Assembly (NCBI RefSeq): GCF_964204645.1
Contig: NC_134028.1
Span: 2,636,001 to 2,700,000 of the forward strand
Source of the DNA: Tubulanus polymorphus
Lineage: Eukaryota > Nemertea > Palaeonemertea > Tubulaniformes > Tubulanidae
Direction of reading: 5' to 3'
DNA length: 64,000 nucleotides
The position numbers were made by a program, and so were the translations under genes. Below the pieces are notes generated by a model. That model made no database searches. It saw only the letters and a list, made by a program, of their open reading frames with translations, and had not been told where the DNA came from. Positions 1 through 13,195 of the stretch are shown piece by piece; position 1 is the stretch's first letter, and every line of letters begins with the position of its first letter.

Positions 1-1332
<1,332 letters not shown>

Positions 1333-1663
1333 TTTGTCCAGAGTGCAAAAAAGGTCACATGATTCAGATAGTTTGAGGTAACAAAACGCTGATGAAGGAA
1401 AATATTGGCAAAATATCTTTGTAAACTATTTCGCTACTTAAATAACTTTTTTGTATAGCTATAATGTTTCAATGTAAAAAGTCTGCAAGTCATTCAAGGT
1501 GACATGTCCCTTTAGCTCATATTTACGGGATTCGACACTCAGCTGGTTGTTGTTTGAGACCCGCAGTGCTCTGCGCCTGTTTTCGATCTCGAGAATAACC
1601 CGGAAATGAGTGATTCATTCTCGATTCAAGAAGGCTTGGGGATGAAGGAAAAACGATAAAATA
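1333..1663. promoter_or_regulatory. Divergent intergenic region between ECHS1 and the cholinesterase-like gene
   Basis: The two start codons face away from each other and are 331 bases apart. This short segment must therefore hold both 5' UTRs and at least one core promoter, possibly a shared bidirectional one. I see no convincing TATA box. This is inferred from gene layout only. Confidence 0.45.
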
Positions 1664-4600
1664 ATGAGGAATATCTGGCTGATTTTGGTGTTTAATGGAC
1701 TCGTTTTAAACGTGCAATCGATAAGAGATACAGCACCTACAGCATGGAGACGACACATCCGTCACACAAACGCAGAACCTTTCGAACTTCCACCGAGAAT
1801 CGAAACTAAATACGGCAATGTTCACGGAAACGCGATTTGGCTAAAAGAAAATAAACAAGTGCACACATTTCTGGGCGTGCCCTATGCAAGAGCACCGATA
1901 AATTACCCCCAATTTAATTACAACCTTCGTTTCCAGGTATGAAATAACGCCATTTCAAGTCTTTATTTACCTTTTTGGGAATCTTGAAATGAAACTAATG
2001 TTTTGATGAATTCAATATTTGTTTCAGCCACCTCAAGAGCCGCAGTATGTATTCCATTGGTATGCCAAATCATACCGTCCGGCTTGTCCGCAGCATAAAA
2101 AATATCTACAGACGTTAAAAAACCAAGAGACAAGCGAAAACTGTCTCTTCATGAATATATTCAGTCCATTTGTAAGTATGCAGGATTGAGACACACGGTT
2201 GTGAGTTAACTCTGAAAAAATTAATTCATTTCTGTATCTGTATATCAAAATATAGCAGCACGCGCGAGGGATAGAGATATAAGTGAATGTGAGGTCTCCG
2301 TAGCACGGAATCCGTCGATGGCTGACTGTTTTGTCACTGAGGTGATTGTCAGAGTCAGTAAGGATTCTGTCTTACACCGCATCACTTCACTCTCGACGAA
2401 CATTGACAGCTTCATTGTTAGTCAGCCGATTTGCCCTTATTACTCTACCCAGCCAGAGTGGTTTTCTTAAGTCAAATCTCGACTCAGAACTCTAGTTTCT
2501 AGATTCTAGTATTATATGATAACTTTGTATTTCAGTATACGGATGAGCCGCCTTTCAATCATAAACTATTTCCTGTAATGGTTTATATTCATGGTGGTGA
2601 TTTTAAAGGCGGTTCTGGTCAGATGTTTCCGGCTGATATTCTGGCCGAGGAAGATTTAGTCGTTGTCACGTTCAACTATAGGTTAAACGCACTCGGTGAG
2701 TTTGAGTTCAGCGGTCAAAATCTAAAATTCATAAGTTTTGTTTATGAAATGTTTTCTGAATTCATTTCTAATTGTTTTAATTTAATTGCAAATTTTGATG
2801 GATACCTAGTCAAATGCAGCCCCTCAATTAATTGAAGAATTATTCATTTGGAAAATTTCTCAGTAACGTGTTAGTGGTTTCATTTCATGATCGGATATTT
2901 CTGTTGGTATAAGTCCATCAGATTATGAAAGCTTACCATCAATGATTAGGTAAAAACTAACCAATACTTTCTTTGCCATTTTACCAGGATTTCTCAGCAC
3001 CCAAGATCGCCATGCGACCGGTAACTATGGGTTTTTGGATATGATCCAAGCTCTGCGTTACGTAAATTCTCAAATTCGTCAGTTCCGCGGAGATCCGAAT
3101 CGTGTTACTATTGTTGGTCACGGTTCAGGTGGTATGGCTGTCGGACTACTGTTAGTTTCACCACTATCAAGAGATACTGGTAAGAAAAAATTATATCCAT
3201 GAATCTTAATTTTCTGGATCAAATTGCATATTTACAGCGGCATTGTTTCCTGGCTGAATCATCTTTTTACTGTAGATTATAATGTCCCTAAAATTGATTA
3301 GCCCTGCTGACTGGTTAATACCCTAAAGTGCTGGAGAAATTTTGATGATTCCACACGACCAGTGAGTGGCATATCGCTATGATGCATCTACACTGCGGTG
3401 CGATGTACTAGCAAATTCTATCATTGATGTATACGCCGCCATGTGGTGTAGACACGGCAGAATGACACGGCTGGAAAAAATTGAAAATTGCTTTGATCTG
3501 TTTCCTAAAATGTACCTGATTCAAAGACTCTCCAGTTGACAGCTGTACATCTATTTATTTGTTATAGGTTTATTTCATCGTGCTATCGCTATGAGCGGTA
3601 ATGATCTGTGTGAATCGGCTGTCATAATGCCGGATTACGCACCGGCCGAGTACGCTCGCGAATTAGCGTACAAAGTCGGATGTCCTGTCGAAAATAACGA
3701 TCGTATGATGGATTGCCTTCGAAATTATCGAACTGGTGATGAAATAGCATTAGCTGCGGAAGATGTTCCAGTTCGGGTAAGTTCAAAGTGTTGTACCGGG
3801 TACACTGTTGTCAGGGTGAACACTGAACTGGAAAACTCAGGGAATCGGAAAAATCTAGAAAAAAATCAAGGAAAACTAAGGGAATTTGTCAAATTTTACC
3901 AAAACCTGGAAAACTCAGGGAATTGAATAATGCTATTGACCATGTATTTCTTTATCTGTATGTAATTCACTTTTCAGTGGGGCTGGTATGGGTATATTGG
4001 AGGTCCATGGGGTGCATCTATCGATGGACTAAATCCTGGATACAGTCCATCTTTTCTTCCCGAGCATCCTCGTGTTCTGCGCAAAAAAGGATTGTTTTCT
4101 CGTGTGAGACTGATGGCTGGAATTGCTATGGACGACGGCTCTTACTATCTGAGTGAGTATATTTTCCTCAAACTTTCCAGATTAGAAATATTATTTTTCT
4201 GATGCTTCATAAAATGACTTTGTTCTGTGGTATTCTCAGAGGGAATTCCAAACGTGGCGAATGGTTTAACGCGAGCTCAGTTTAGGGAGCGTATTAGCGG
4301 CTGGTTGTGGTCTCGCGGAGTACGAGATATTCAACGAGTAACAGACGCGCTGGAGACTGAATACACTTACTGGAGACAACCTCGTAATGTTACCTGGCGT
4401 AGGCAGATGATGGTCGATGTAAGTAGTAGCCACTCGGTAATTGAGATAAATGAAACATAATTTTAAAAACCCGGGGCTTGTTGATAATTAACAGATTTTG
4501 AATCATTATTCAATTTCACGGATCAAAGCCATGACTATATAATTGATATTTAGTTTTCATGTTTATTTTCAGTTATATACCGATAGAACTGTTGGCTCCT

Positions 4601-5706
4601 GTACTGATGAAGTTTTAAAATTCTCTGTAAGTATACCCCCGATATATGATGTAGGCCTACTGAATTTGTATGATTAATAATTGATTATCGATATGTATAT
4701 TTCTATTCATAAAGGCCAAGTATAATGTGACCTCGATGTATCTGTTTAATCACACTTCCAATGCAACACAAGTGAAACCAGACATTGTGCCTCCTGCCTG
4801 GATGGGTACGTATAAATCGTTACCTGTATTTACCTATAAAGCACTGTCAATTATATCACAATTTTTTCCTTTATCTTAGGTGTTTATCACGGATCTGAAA
4901 TACAGTATATCATAGGCAAACCCTATTTGAATGACAAATTGTACAACTGGACCGGAATTCGAGAGTTCCCTCGCTACAACGACTTAGATAAAAACATATC
5001 CGACTATGCAATTACTTTGTGGACTAACTTTGCCAAATACGGGTAGGCAGACTCTTAATTCCTACATAAATCACGATGAGAGTAGCTTTTTGAATAGCTG
5101 AAACTTCACAATGTTTTGTAATATTTCAGAAATGGTACACCGGTATTAGTCAAAAATAATACATGGCTTCCGTTCAAATTGAACAATTTGACATATCTGA
5201 TGGTACAGAATAATACGTACGTTTATAAAGATTATCGACAACCTTATTACGCTTTCTGGAGAAACTATTTTCATCTGATCGCGAAGGCTCCATTGCGTAA
5301 GTAATACAAATTAATTAATTCATCAAAGTTCATTCGATAAATTAATTACTTCATATTATCATAAATTCATAGACTTTTATTTCGGTTTCATCTAGCTTCA
5401 CTTATGAAAACTAGCAAAAACCCCATTAGACTTTAAACTTGAATAAGCTCACTTTTGTCCATATTTTCATGCTGTATTAAAAAAAACCCAACTTTCATTT
5501 CAGTTACGACTACACCGTTCCCGACAGTGCTCGCGCCGGCCGAGGTCCGGGTGTCAACCTGGACTCTCGGTGGATTCGCTGTGCTGCTTATTATCATTAT
5601 CCTAGCGATGGGAATAGCGTTATGTCACAAGCGTAAACCGCCGTACAGAGAGGAAATCGATGCTGAATATTCGCCACCCGATCTATTGCGCAATAACAGT
5701 TTCTGA
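1664..5706 (+). CDS. Membrane-anchored cholinesterase-like adhesion protein, catalytically dead
   Basis: Twelve exons: 1664-1936, 2028-2171, 2536-2695, 2988-3179, 3568-3776, 3978-4152, 4240-4418, 4573-4626, 4715-4805, 4880-5042, 5130-5296, 5504-5706. Together they encode 669 residues with no frame break. A signal peptide (MRNIWLILVFNGLVLNVQS) is followed by an alpha/beta-hydrolase carboxylesterase-B domain with FLGVPYARAP, NCLFMNIFSP, VYIHGGDF and NYRLNALGFLS. The nucleophile elbow reads VGHGSGG. Aligned with the usual GESAG, the serine is replaced by glycine, as in neuroligins. The acidic residue lies in MDDGSYY (Asp for the usual Glu), and the histidine in VYHGSE is kept. The last exon gives a TTTPFPT stalk, one transmembrane segment (about GGFAVLLIIIILAMGIAL) and a roughly 28-residue cytoplasmic tail. 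This fits a cell-surface adhesion receptor of the neuroligin/neurotactin/gliotactin class rather than an esterase. The exact orthologue is not assigned, and the tail lacks an obvious PDZ ligand. Confidence 0.9.
3793..3925. repeat. Interspersed repeat copy in intron 6 region of the cholinesterase-like gene
   Basis: The stretch starts TACCGGGT, then TCAGGGTGA, and then has two phrases of the type GGAAAACTCAGGGAAT. The same opening (TACCGGGT ... TCAGGGTGA) and the same CAGGGAA phrases recur at 10285-10560. Related text lies at 8085-8310 and 14930-15110. It is probably an old transposon-derived repeat. The class cannot be told from this. Confidence 0.5.
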
Positions 5707-7423
5707 CAGGACTCACAATGTCGTCTGGCTGATAATGTCTACTAACTCTACTTTATAAATGTGCTGTAGAAAAACTGGAATCTGTTTCACAAATTTGGGT
5801 GGATAATAAATTCATTTCGTAATTAATAGATAATTGGCTTTGAATTAACGCAGTGAGACAGGTTCCAAGTCCAGTTTCGGGAAAAGTTAAACTCAAGATT
5901 TTCTATGAGACTGGACTGTAGTTAGTAGTTTGGAAGTGATTAGATTGCTTATGACATTAACATTAACAGCTGGATTGGCATTGGTATGATTAACGAAACT
6001 ATTTCTTAAAACATCTCGAATCCTTGGTACTAAACCATATAGTATACTGGCATGAAGATCTATGCACAAAGTACGTATAAAAAGTACTGCATTACTAAAT
6101 AGGCATATCTATAATTATAGTGTGACATGTTTAGTGTAATTTGAGTTTTCTGATTTGAACTTAACTGCATGGTCAAAATATATCTTCAGACGTGTTTGTA
6201 TTGTCTGAACTTAAGAAACCATGTTCTTACAAAGATCTAACCTTTTATTATGAACTAAGGTACATTTTTGTGGTGCAACTGATATTTATATGTAGTAAGG
6301 ATGGTAAATTGATTTGTATTCAACAATTGCAATATTAACTCTCAATTATTTTTGTATATATCGAAGAAAATATGTGTTTTTATACTAGATTGTGTATAGT
6401 TTTATATTATGACAAGTTTATACTGATTAATGATAAATTATGGAAAATATGTTAATTAATCGACATCATGATTGAATTAACAGCGAGAACATTTGCTATT
6501 CACTCCGCGAAGGAACAGACAAGTTTTTTAGCTGTCCACCTTCAACCAAGATGTTGTGTAAATATTTGATTTAAAAATGTGATGATTTTGAAGAAATTAG
6601 TAACTGCAATTCAGTATGTTAGGCACATTCCTACGTATGCTTTGTTTCCCTCCATAGTTTAATAAAACAAAACTTATTTATAAGTACAAAGATTAATTTA
6701 TCATTATGTACAGGTATTATTTCACACTATTTTCTGTTTTTCTCGCAAAAATATTTTATTGCTATCGAAAATTATATAGTTGCAGGTATTTATATCTATT
6801 TGCTAACGTATATGTGTATACATCTATATGACTGATTTATTTGATCATTTTTGATCATCTGTTTAATGTACTGAAGTAAGTACTTTTTAGGAATATTAGA
6901 GAAACTGTATTAAATTTAGGGTGGGTTCAAGAAATTTTTACATATCATGCTGACTTATCCATCCATTCCAGTGAATTACCACACCCACTTAAATGATACT
7001 TGTATTTTAAAACAATTTGTACACTGAGTCAGTCAGTCAATTTTCATACAAATATGTACATCTATAACAAACATTTCCATATTTCATAGATTATTGTATT
7101 GCATTGTAAATGCTTTTCCTGTCCATTTTATATGTAATAAACACATTCCATTTTTCTTTTAAAATTATTTTTGCATTTAATAGTTTCTTCGGCGTGTGGT
7201 CGTCTATAAATATATATTAAATTTGCTAATATACCGCTAGAGTGTAAGAGCGTTTCGTCACACATCATCATTCAACGTCTCGTAACGCTACCTTAGTCCA
7301 CACACGGCATAGTTCATATTCTGTAGGATCTGTCATCTACAATTTTTCCCTGAATCATCTTTGCGAAGAAATATTTAACCGAAACTTTCCGATCATAGGA
7401 TTGTGATTGACCCTACTCGAGCG
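5707..7423 (+). other. 3' UTR of the cholinesterase-like gene and NPLOC4 upstream region
   Basis: AT-rich DNA without coding features. A polyadenylation signal AATAAA lies at 7136-7141 and could end a 3' UTR of about 1.4 kb. An earlier AATAAA is near 6660. The remaining 270 bases before position 7424 should hold the NPLOC4 promoter and 5' UTR. Confidence 0.45.
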
Positions 7424-10400
7424 ATGTCGAAGAGTATCGTAAGTATTTAGAAATGAAACGGGTAAAACGATGTTTAATCGAGTTTTTTAACAGCTAAACG
7501 ACGCCGTTTCTAACCGCTAAATCATCGATCGTACTAAGTATCGAAATATACAGATGATGATATGTCTCGTCGACGTGAATTGTTTATCGGGAACTTGACT
7601 CCATTTCCTTCAGGTGCTGCGGGTGCAATCACCTGCGCATGGAACAAAACGAATTCAGTCTTCGACAACAGAAAAAGTGCAAGACTTCCTGGAAAAGGTA
7701 AGCAACATCTCTCAACAGTTTGGCTCGGAATATCTAACTGGTAAAATTCACCTGCTCAATTGAATGTGATGCCATTTTGATTTATTTTTTGTAGGTAAAA
7801 GCAACGTTTAATTTGCCGGGGACGTCTAACTGCATAATCTACAAACAGAGAAATAATACCGATCCGATCAAACCTTCTCGTTCTAAAACTATCACTTCCT
7901 ATAATCTAAAGTAAGTCAGAAGTGGTAAATCTTTTCCTGCCGTGATGAATTTCATTTTATTCTTATTTTTCAAATCTTATAAAACAAATCGTTGCTTGTC
8001 TCAAATATTTAGATTATGTTCAAATCTTTGATTTTCATTGCATACTAAAGTAAATGAACTCTTACTGCTAAAGAAGACACAGAATAGTCAGGGAATTTAT
8101 TTTTCTTAAAGTTTAAAATCAAGGGAAAAAATAAGTAAAATTTGATGAGATCGCGTGTGTAATTAAACAGTTTCTGCCTATGTCTTATGTGTTGATTCAT
8201 TATAATTGGATTCTTATCAGATCAAGTCAGGGAAAACATCATATATATCAGGGAAAAGCCAGGGAAAAAAACAAGTCAATTAAGTGGCCCTTCACCCTAC
8301 TCCTGTTGACCTTCATTAAAAGGGATGTGAACCAATATTGCTGTTTGATCATTTTCAGACATGGTGATATGGTATATCTTTCACTGCTCGATGACAGCGA
8401 TATGACAGTTACAGATTCAGCGCCCTCTACATCGCACAGCAGTACTACCAGCGCGTCTGCTCAGGATTTCCGTCCAGCGAACAATAAATCGACGAGATCG
8501 GCGTCGATTATGGTGATCGAAGATGAAGTCGATATTTCGCTGAATCAAATGGATGGAAAAATTCAACGAGAACGAAACGAACAACTGTAAGATTTTACAC
8601 AACTCAAACTTCGCTCAATGTTGCTCTATGTGTAATGATTCAATACTGCAGTGAATCCCTCTTATCAGGATTCCTACGGCTCCTAGATTCCTTTGAAGCT
8701 CCTTAAATTCGAGCAAAATACTCGAAACTCCTTCAATTTTGACATAAAGATAATTAGAAATTTTTGTCTAGTTTGTATCTGTATAGTTAACTATAAAATA
8801 GTTATTCTCTCTACAGATGTCGACATGGACCGAAAGGAAAATGTTTCCATTGTTCATCTTTAGAGGTAAGTTTTCAACCTCCAAAAATCTTTATTTCTGA
8901 TTCAAGTTTTTTTCAAGTCAGTAATTACGGGTTGTCCTCGTTCTAGCCTTATGATGAAGAGTATTTGAAGACCCGAGATCCACCCATCAAATTCCTCTCA
9001 TTCCATTCTTATATCAGAAAGTTATGCGGTGGCGCTGATAAGTAAGTGCCTTTTATTATAAATAGTGTACTGATAATTCTTAAGAATCAATTCTTTCAAA
9101 TATTCCTGCATTTCAATTTCTAGAGGGAAGTTTGTTTCATTAGAAAATCTTAGTTGTAAAATCAAGCCAGGCTGTAAGGAACATCCACCGTGGCCGGGTG
9201 GTATTTGTACGAAATGTCAACCTAATGCTGTTACACTCAAGATGCAGGTATGTTAAAAACAATGTTAAAACATCTAAAATGACGTTTCGATCTCACCCTA
9301 GAGATCATTGTCAGGTGTGGTAATAAATTCTCGATTTTAGAATTCTTTTAATCTGTAAATAGTGGGTTTTTATCTTATTATCTGTTCACCACGTTTGAGT
9401 GTGGTTATCGTACTACAAAATTGTTGTTTGTATTTGCAGCAATATAGACACGTAGACAATGTAATGTTTGAAAATCCGTTTATCGTTGAGAATTTTCTGA
9501 ACTATTACCGCAGTACGGGTAGTCAACGCATCGGATTCATGTACGGAAAATACGAATATTTCAAAGACGTACCGCTCGGAATTCGCGCGACGGTCGCCGC
9601 GATTTACGAGCCGCCGCAGGTGTGCGCGAAAAACAAAATCGAATTATTGGAAGACGTTCGCGAAGAAACTGTCGAGAAAATGGCAAAGGCGCTCGGTTTA
9701 CGACGTGTCGGGTGGATATTTACCGATCTCGTAGCGGAGGATTTATCAAAAGGAACGGTGAAATGTTTCCGCGGAAACATGGTAATATTTTCCTTCAATT
9801 AACCGTTTCAGCGCGTCTACAATAACCTTAGTGAAACGGACTTGAAAGATCAGGAAAATTATTCATATTTTCAGGATGCTCATTTTATATCGGCTGATGA
9901 ATGTATAATGGCAGCTGATTTACAGAATAAATACCCGAATCCTTGTCGACTATCTCCTGATGGACATTTCGGATCAAAATTTGTCACTGTCGTGGCTACA
10001 GGTAGATTAGAAATGAAAAAATCTATACTCAACGATCCTTGATTTTCCCGCCAACTTTTCTAAATGGTATTGATATTATTTTCTAGGTGATGAGAACAAT
10101 CAGATTCATTTCGAAGGTTATCAAGTAACAGATCAATGTATGGCGTTAGTTCGAGACGATTGCCTCGTTCCGACGTACGACGTTCCGGAACTCGGTTATA
10201 TTAAAGAATCAACGAATGAGCAATATGTGCCCGATGTATTCTACACTGTAAGTCTCCTCTATTAACTACAAAATCGTTTGTCTATACCGGGTCTGCCCCA
10301 GACACTTCTCAGGGTGATTACTTACCCGGAAATCGGGCAAAATTCCGAGAATAGTGAAGGATTTTGTAAAAGAAAAAAAAGCTTAAAATCAGGGAAAAGT

Positions 10401-11901
10401 CATTGAAATTTGTTGCTATTTAAAGATCGTGCGTAAAATTAAACAGTTTGCACCTATCTTGCACATATTTGACTGGGTTGGATTCTAAGCATATCAAATC
10501 AGGAAATAGTCGGGGGGAAGCAAGTCAAATTAAAGTGCTCAATCTGAGTTGTGCTCTAATAACGCTTTATTGGTTATCATAACTTACCGGTACTTGGAAT
10601 TTCATCACAAGTAAGGCAATTTAATTGATTTTTGACTGGAAACAACTATCTTCCAGCCATAACAAATAGATTCTCTGATCCCCTGAAGTGTGTTGTAATG
10701 AGGTTCGGCTGTAGTTACGATTTTCATTAATTGTTGGTTCGTGATAACAAATGACGTATAATTGATTTAGCTGTCCAAAAAGCTTATTGGTCATTATTCA
10801 TTCGATTGATTTAGATGAAAGATGAATATGGTAATGAAGTGACTAAGTTAGCTCGACCTCTTCCCGTTGAGTACCTACTCGTTGATCTACCAGCCGCGTT
10901 CCCGATGGAACAGAAATTTACGTTCACCGGTGGCATCGCTGAAAAACATTTCCCCGTCGGAAATCGTGAGGATATCGGAACTATGCAAGTAAGGGAACGT
11001 TTTCAAATCCGAATCAAATGGCTTTTACATATTTAGGGGTCATTCATTTATTACGTACGCATTAGGGGAGGGGGGAGGGGTCAGTGCAATTACGTACTGT
11101 AATGCTTAATGTATACGAAAAAATGGCCGATTTTGCGTACAAAGGGGGAGGGGGGGTTGAAAAATTCAAATTTTATGCGTACGTAACAAATGAATGATCC
11201 CTTACTTAGAATGAATTTATTTTCACTACTTATGATTTTGTTTCAGGATTTCAATGCTTTTGCTAGTTACATGCACCAGTTTGCTCCCGATAGATTTCTC
11301 GAAGCGGTGTCCGATTTCAACCTTCTTCTCTACATGTCGACGTGTGACATGCTGCCGTTGAAAGAACACATGGCTGGTTTACTGGAAGCGGTGAAAAACA
11401 AAGACGAAGCTTTGGCTCATCACTGGTCAAAAACAGAAGAATGGCAAACATGTGTTCAACTAATGGATCATATTCAAGGTACATAAATGACTTTGACGGG
11501 TCTAGACTGATTTATTCTCTGTATAGAAGAGGACGACCAATTCCACAATATTGTTGATATTTTAAAATGATTATTTAGTCTTGAGAGTTCGAATCTTTTT
11601 TTTATCATCAGTGATATACTAGAACTCGGGCAGGAGCTGTCTTTTTGAATATTCTCTAATTAAGCCCGAATCAATAGAACCGGTCCCTGAAGTAACCCCT
11701 ATTCATATCATCGTATAATTCTAATATTTTTCAGCTCCGAGTCCACCTCTTTCAAGGGGTACATCGTTTACTGGACCAAATGCATCTCCGCTTCCTCCGA
11801 TCGGTGCAACTGGCGGTGGCGCCCTCTGGACGTGCGCGCACTGTACTTTCCTCAATCAACCGAACAGAACTGCGTGTGAAATGTGCACTCTACCGAAATA
11901 A
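7424..11901 (+). CDS. NPLOC4: NPL4, ubiquitin-binding cofactor of p97/VCP
   Basis: NPL4 pairs with UFD1 to bring ubiquitinated clients to the p97/VCP ATPase, for ER-associated degradation and related extraction steps. Thirteen exons: 7424-7438, 7614-7697, 7795-7910, 8359-8586, 8817-8865, 8947-9041, 9124-9247, 9440-9781, 9875-10001, 10087-10247, 10815-10988, 11247-11478, 11735-11901. They encode 637 residues against about 608 in human. Exons 1-3 form the UBX-like N-terminus (VLRVQSPAHGTKRIQ). Exons 5-7 carry the NPL4 zinc-finger ligands (CRHGPKGKCFHC and CKEHPPWPGGICTKC). Exons 8-12 are the MPN-type domain (YRHVDNVMFEN, PLGIRATVAAIYEPPQ, VGWIFTDLVAED, ARPLPVEYLLVD). Exon 13 ends in an NZF finger (WTCAHCTFLNQ...CEMC) that keeps the Thr-Phe and Met used by ubiquitin-binding NZFs. 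The start is set by a 15-base first exon (MSKSI) joined to exon 2. That tiny exon is the least certain part. Confidence 0.95.
8085..8310. repeat. Interspersed repeat copy in NPLOC4 intron 3
   Basis: Contains GATGAGATCGCGTGT, AATTAAACAGTTT, CTATGTCTTATGT and AGGGAAAAAAACAAGTCAATT. These phrases recur in the same order, diverged, at 10285-10560 (NPLOC4 intron 10) and 14930-15110 (WIPI2 intron 5). Confidence 0.6.
10285..10560. repeat. Interspersed repeat copy in NPLOC4 intron 10
   Basis: Opens TACCGGGT...TCAGGGTGA like the copy at 3793. It continues with AAATCAGGGAAAAG, AAATTAAACAGTTT, CACCTATCTTGCACAT and AAGCAAGTCAAATTAAAG, like those at 8085 and 14930. It links the two groups of copies and is probably the fullest copy in the window. 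Confidence 0.6.
11036..11201. mobile_element. Non-autonomous inverted-repeat element (MITE), PIF/Harbinger-like, in NPLOC4 intron 11
   Basis: The 166-base element has near-perfect terminal inverted repeats of about 27 bases, starting GGGGTCATTCATTT and ending AAATGAATGATCCC, each followed inward by a TACGTACGCAT block. It is flanked on both sides by TTA (11033-11035 and 11202-11204), a 3-base target duplication typical of PIF/Harbinger. There is no coding capacity. The interior carries G-runs (GGGGAGGGGGGAGGGG and GGGGGAGGGGGGG), which could form quadruplexes. It lies wholly inside the intron and does not disturb the splice sites at 10989 and 11246. Confidence 0.8.
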
Positions 11902-13195
11902 ATCAACGACGATCACTTGATTAAGTGTCGATGGCTTTTCGTGTTTCTTTACGCAGCCTCTCGCGTGCTGTAGTTTATCATCTGGTGGTCCGTCTGCCAG
12001 CCGTGTCGGTCGTCTGCCGCCGAACTGCAGAACATCTCTACGATTCACTGCGCTGCCGAAACGCCGCGAAACACGTTTCCGAGATGATTCAAGAAATTAG
12101 GAGCTTGCATCGAATGTGATATGATATTAAAAAGAGCATTGTGTTATTAATGTTTATATGTATAGATGAACTTGTTACTAATGACGGGAAATTGAATAAA
12201 TTTACTCGCGTGATTGAATATGTCGGAGATATTTTAGGTAGAAGATGAAAGTTCTGAGTGCAGATTTCTTTGCACTTCGTTATATACATATATAAATATT
12301 GTATGTGTTTGTATTTATTGGTATGTCTACTGTATATGTGATCCTCGAGTTGATAGTTTTCTTGTACACAATTGCTCATTCCCTGGCTCTCACTCGCGAG
12401 TTGTGGATTGTAGGTTAATCAATAGTGAAGATTTTTCTCATTCACTATAATTTAAGTGTAATCTTAAAATGAAATTAACTAGAAAAATAAGAAAAAAAGT
12501 ATTAACTGTATCGAATCGACTTCGGTAATTGCCTTTCTTATTACAAATGTGTATTAAGAAGCTAAATGTTTCGGTTATTCTTTGCTCTAGACGAGTGTAT
12601 CTCGATTTGGTTGCTTGTTTTTTTGTATGAACTTCTGTAATTCATTTGATTTAAAGAAGATTTTGTTCTCTCGAGTTCATGTGTTAAGAGTGCTAAAAAT
12701 GGTGCAGCAATTTACTACATCTAACCAATATTCGATTTTAGATTGTCCTCACTTCACCCTATATGATTTATAACGCATCCTGCAATTCTGGAACTGTAAT
12801 TATTTATGCAAATAAATAAAATACTTGAATAAGAATAACATGTCATTGTGTTTGGGATTTTTTGTTTTTTGTGAAAATCAATCAATATTATAAAACAAAT
12901 TGAGAAATGAGGCGAATGGCAGCGATAGCACCGCAACTGCTGCCCTCTAGGAGTACATACTGGCGCTAGAGGTTTGTTTACGTTTTCCGCTGCGCCATCT
13001 ATCGTGAAATATTGTACTACACAGCTGTGACGTCAAACCAATCGGCGAGCCGCTTACAAAACCTATCAGCTGTGGAAGGAAAATGATGACAATTTCATGA
13101 AGAAAACTTCAAATTTGACCAGAATTTAACCCGTTAAAGTGGCATAAACCACGTATCACCTCTATAAAGGCGTCGAGAAAGGCTTAGCCGGCCTG
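11902..13195 (+). other. NPLOC4 3' UTR and WIPI2 upstream region
   Basis: No further coding exon recognised. Overlapping AATAAA signals lie at 12811-12820, followed by a T/GT-rich stretch (near 12845-12875), and are a good candidate NPLOC4 poly(A) site. The WIPI2 promoter and 5' UTR must lie between there and 13196. Confidence 0.5.
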
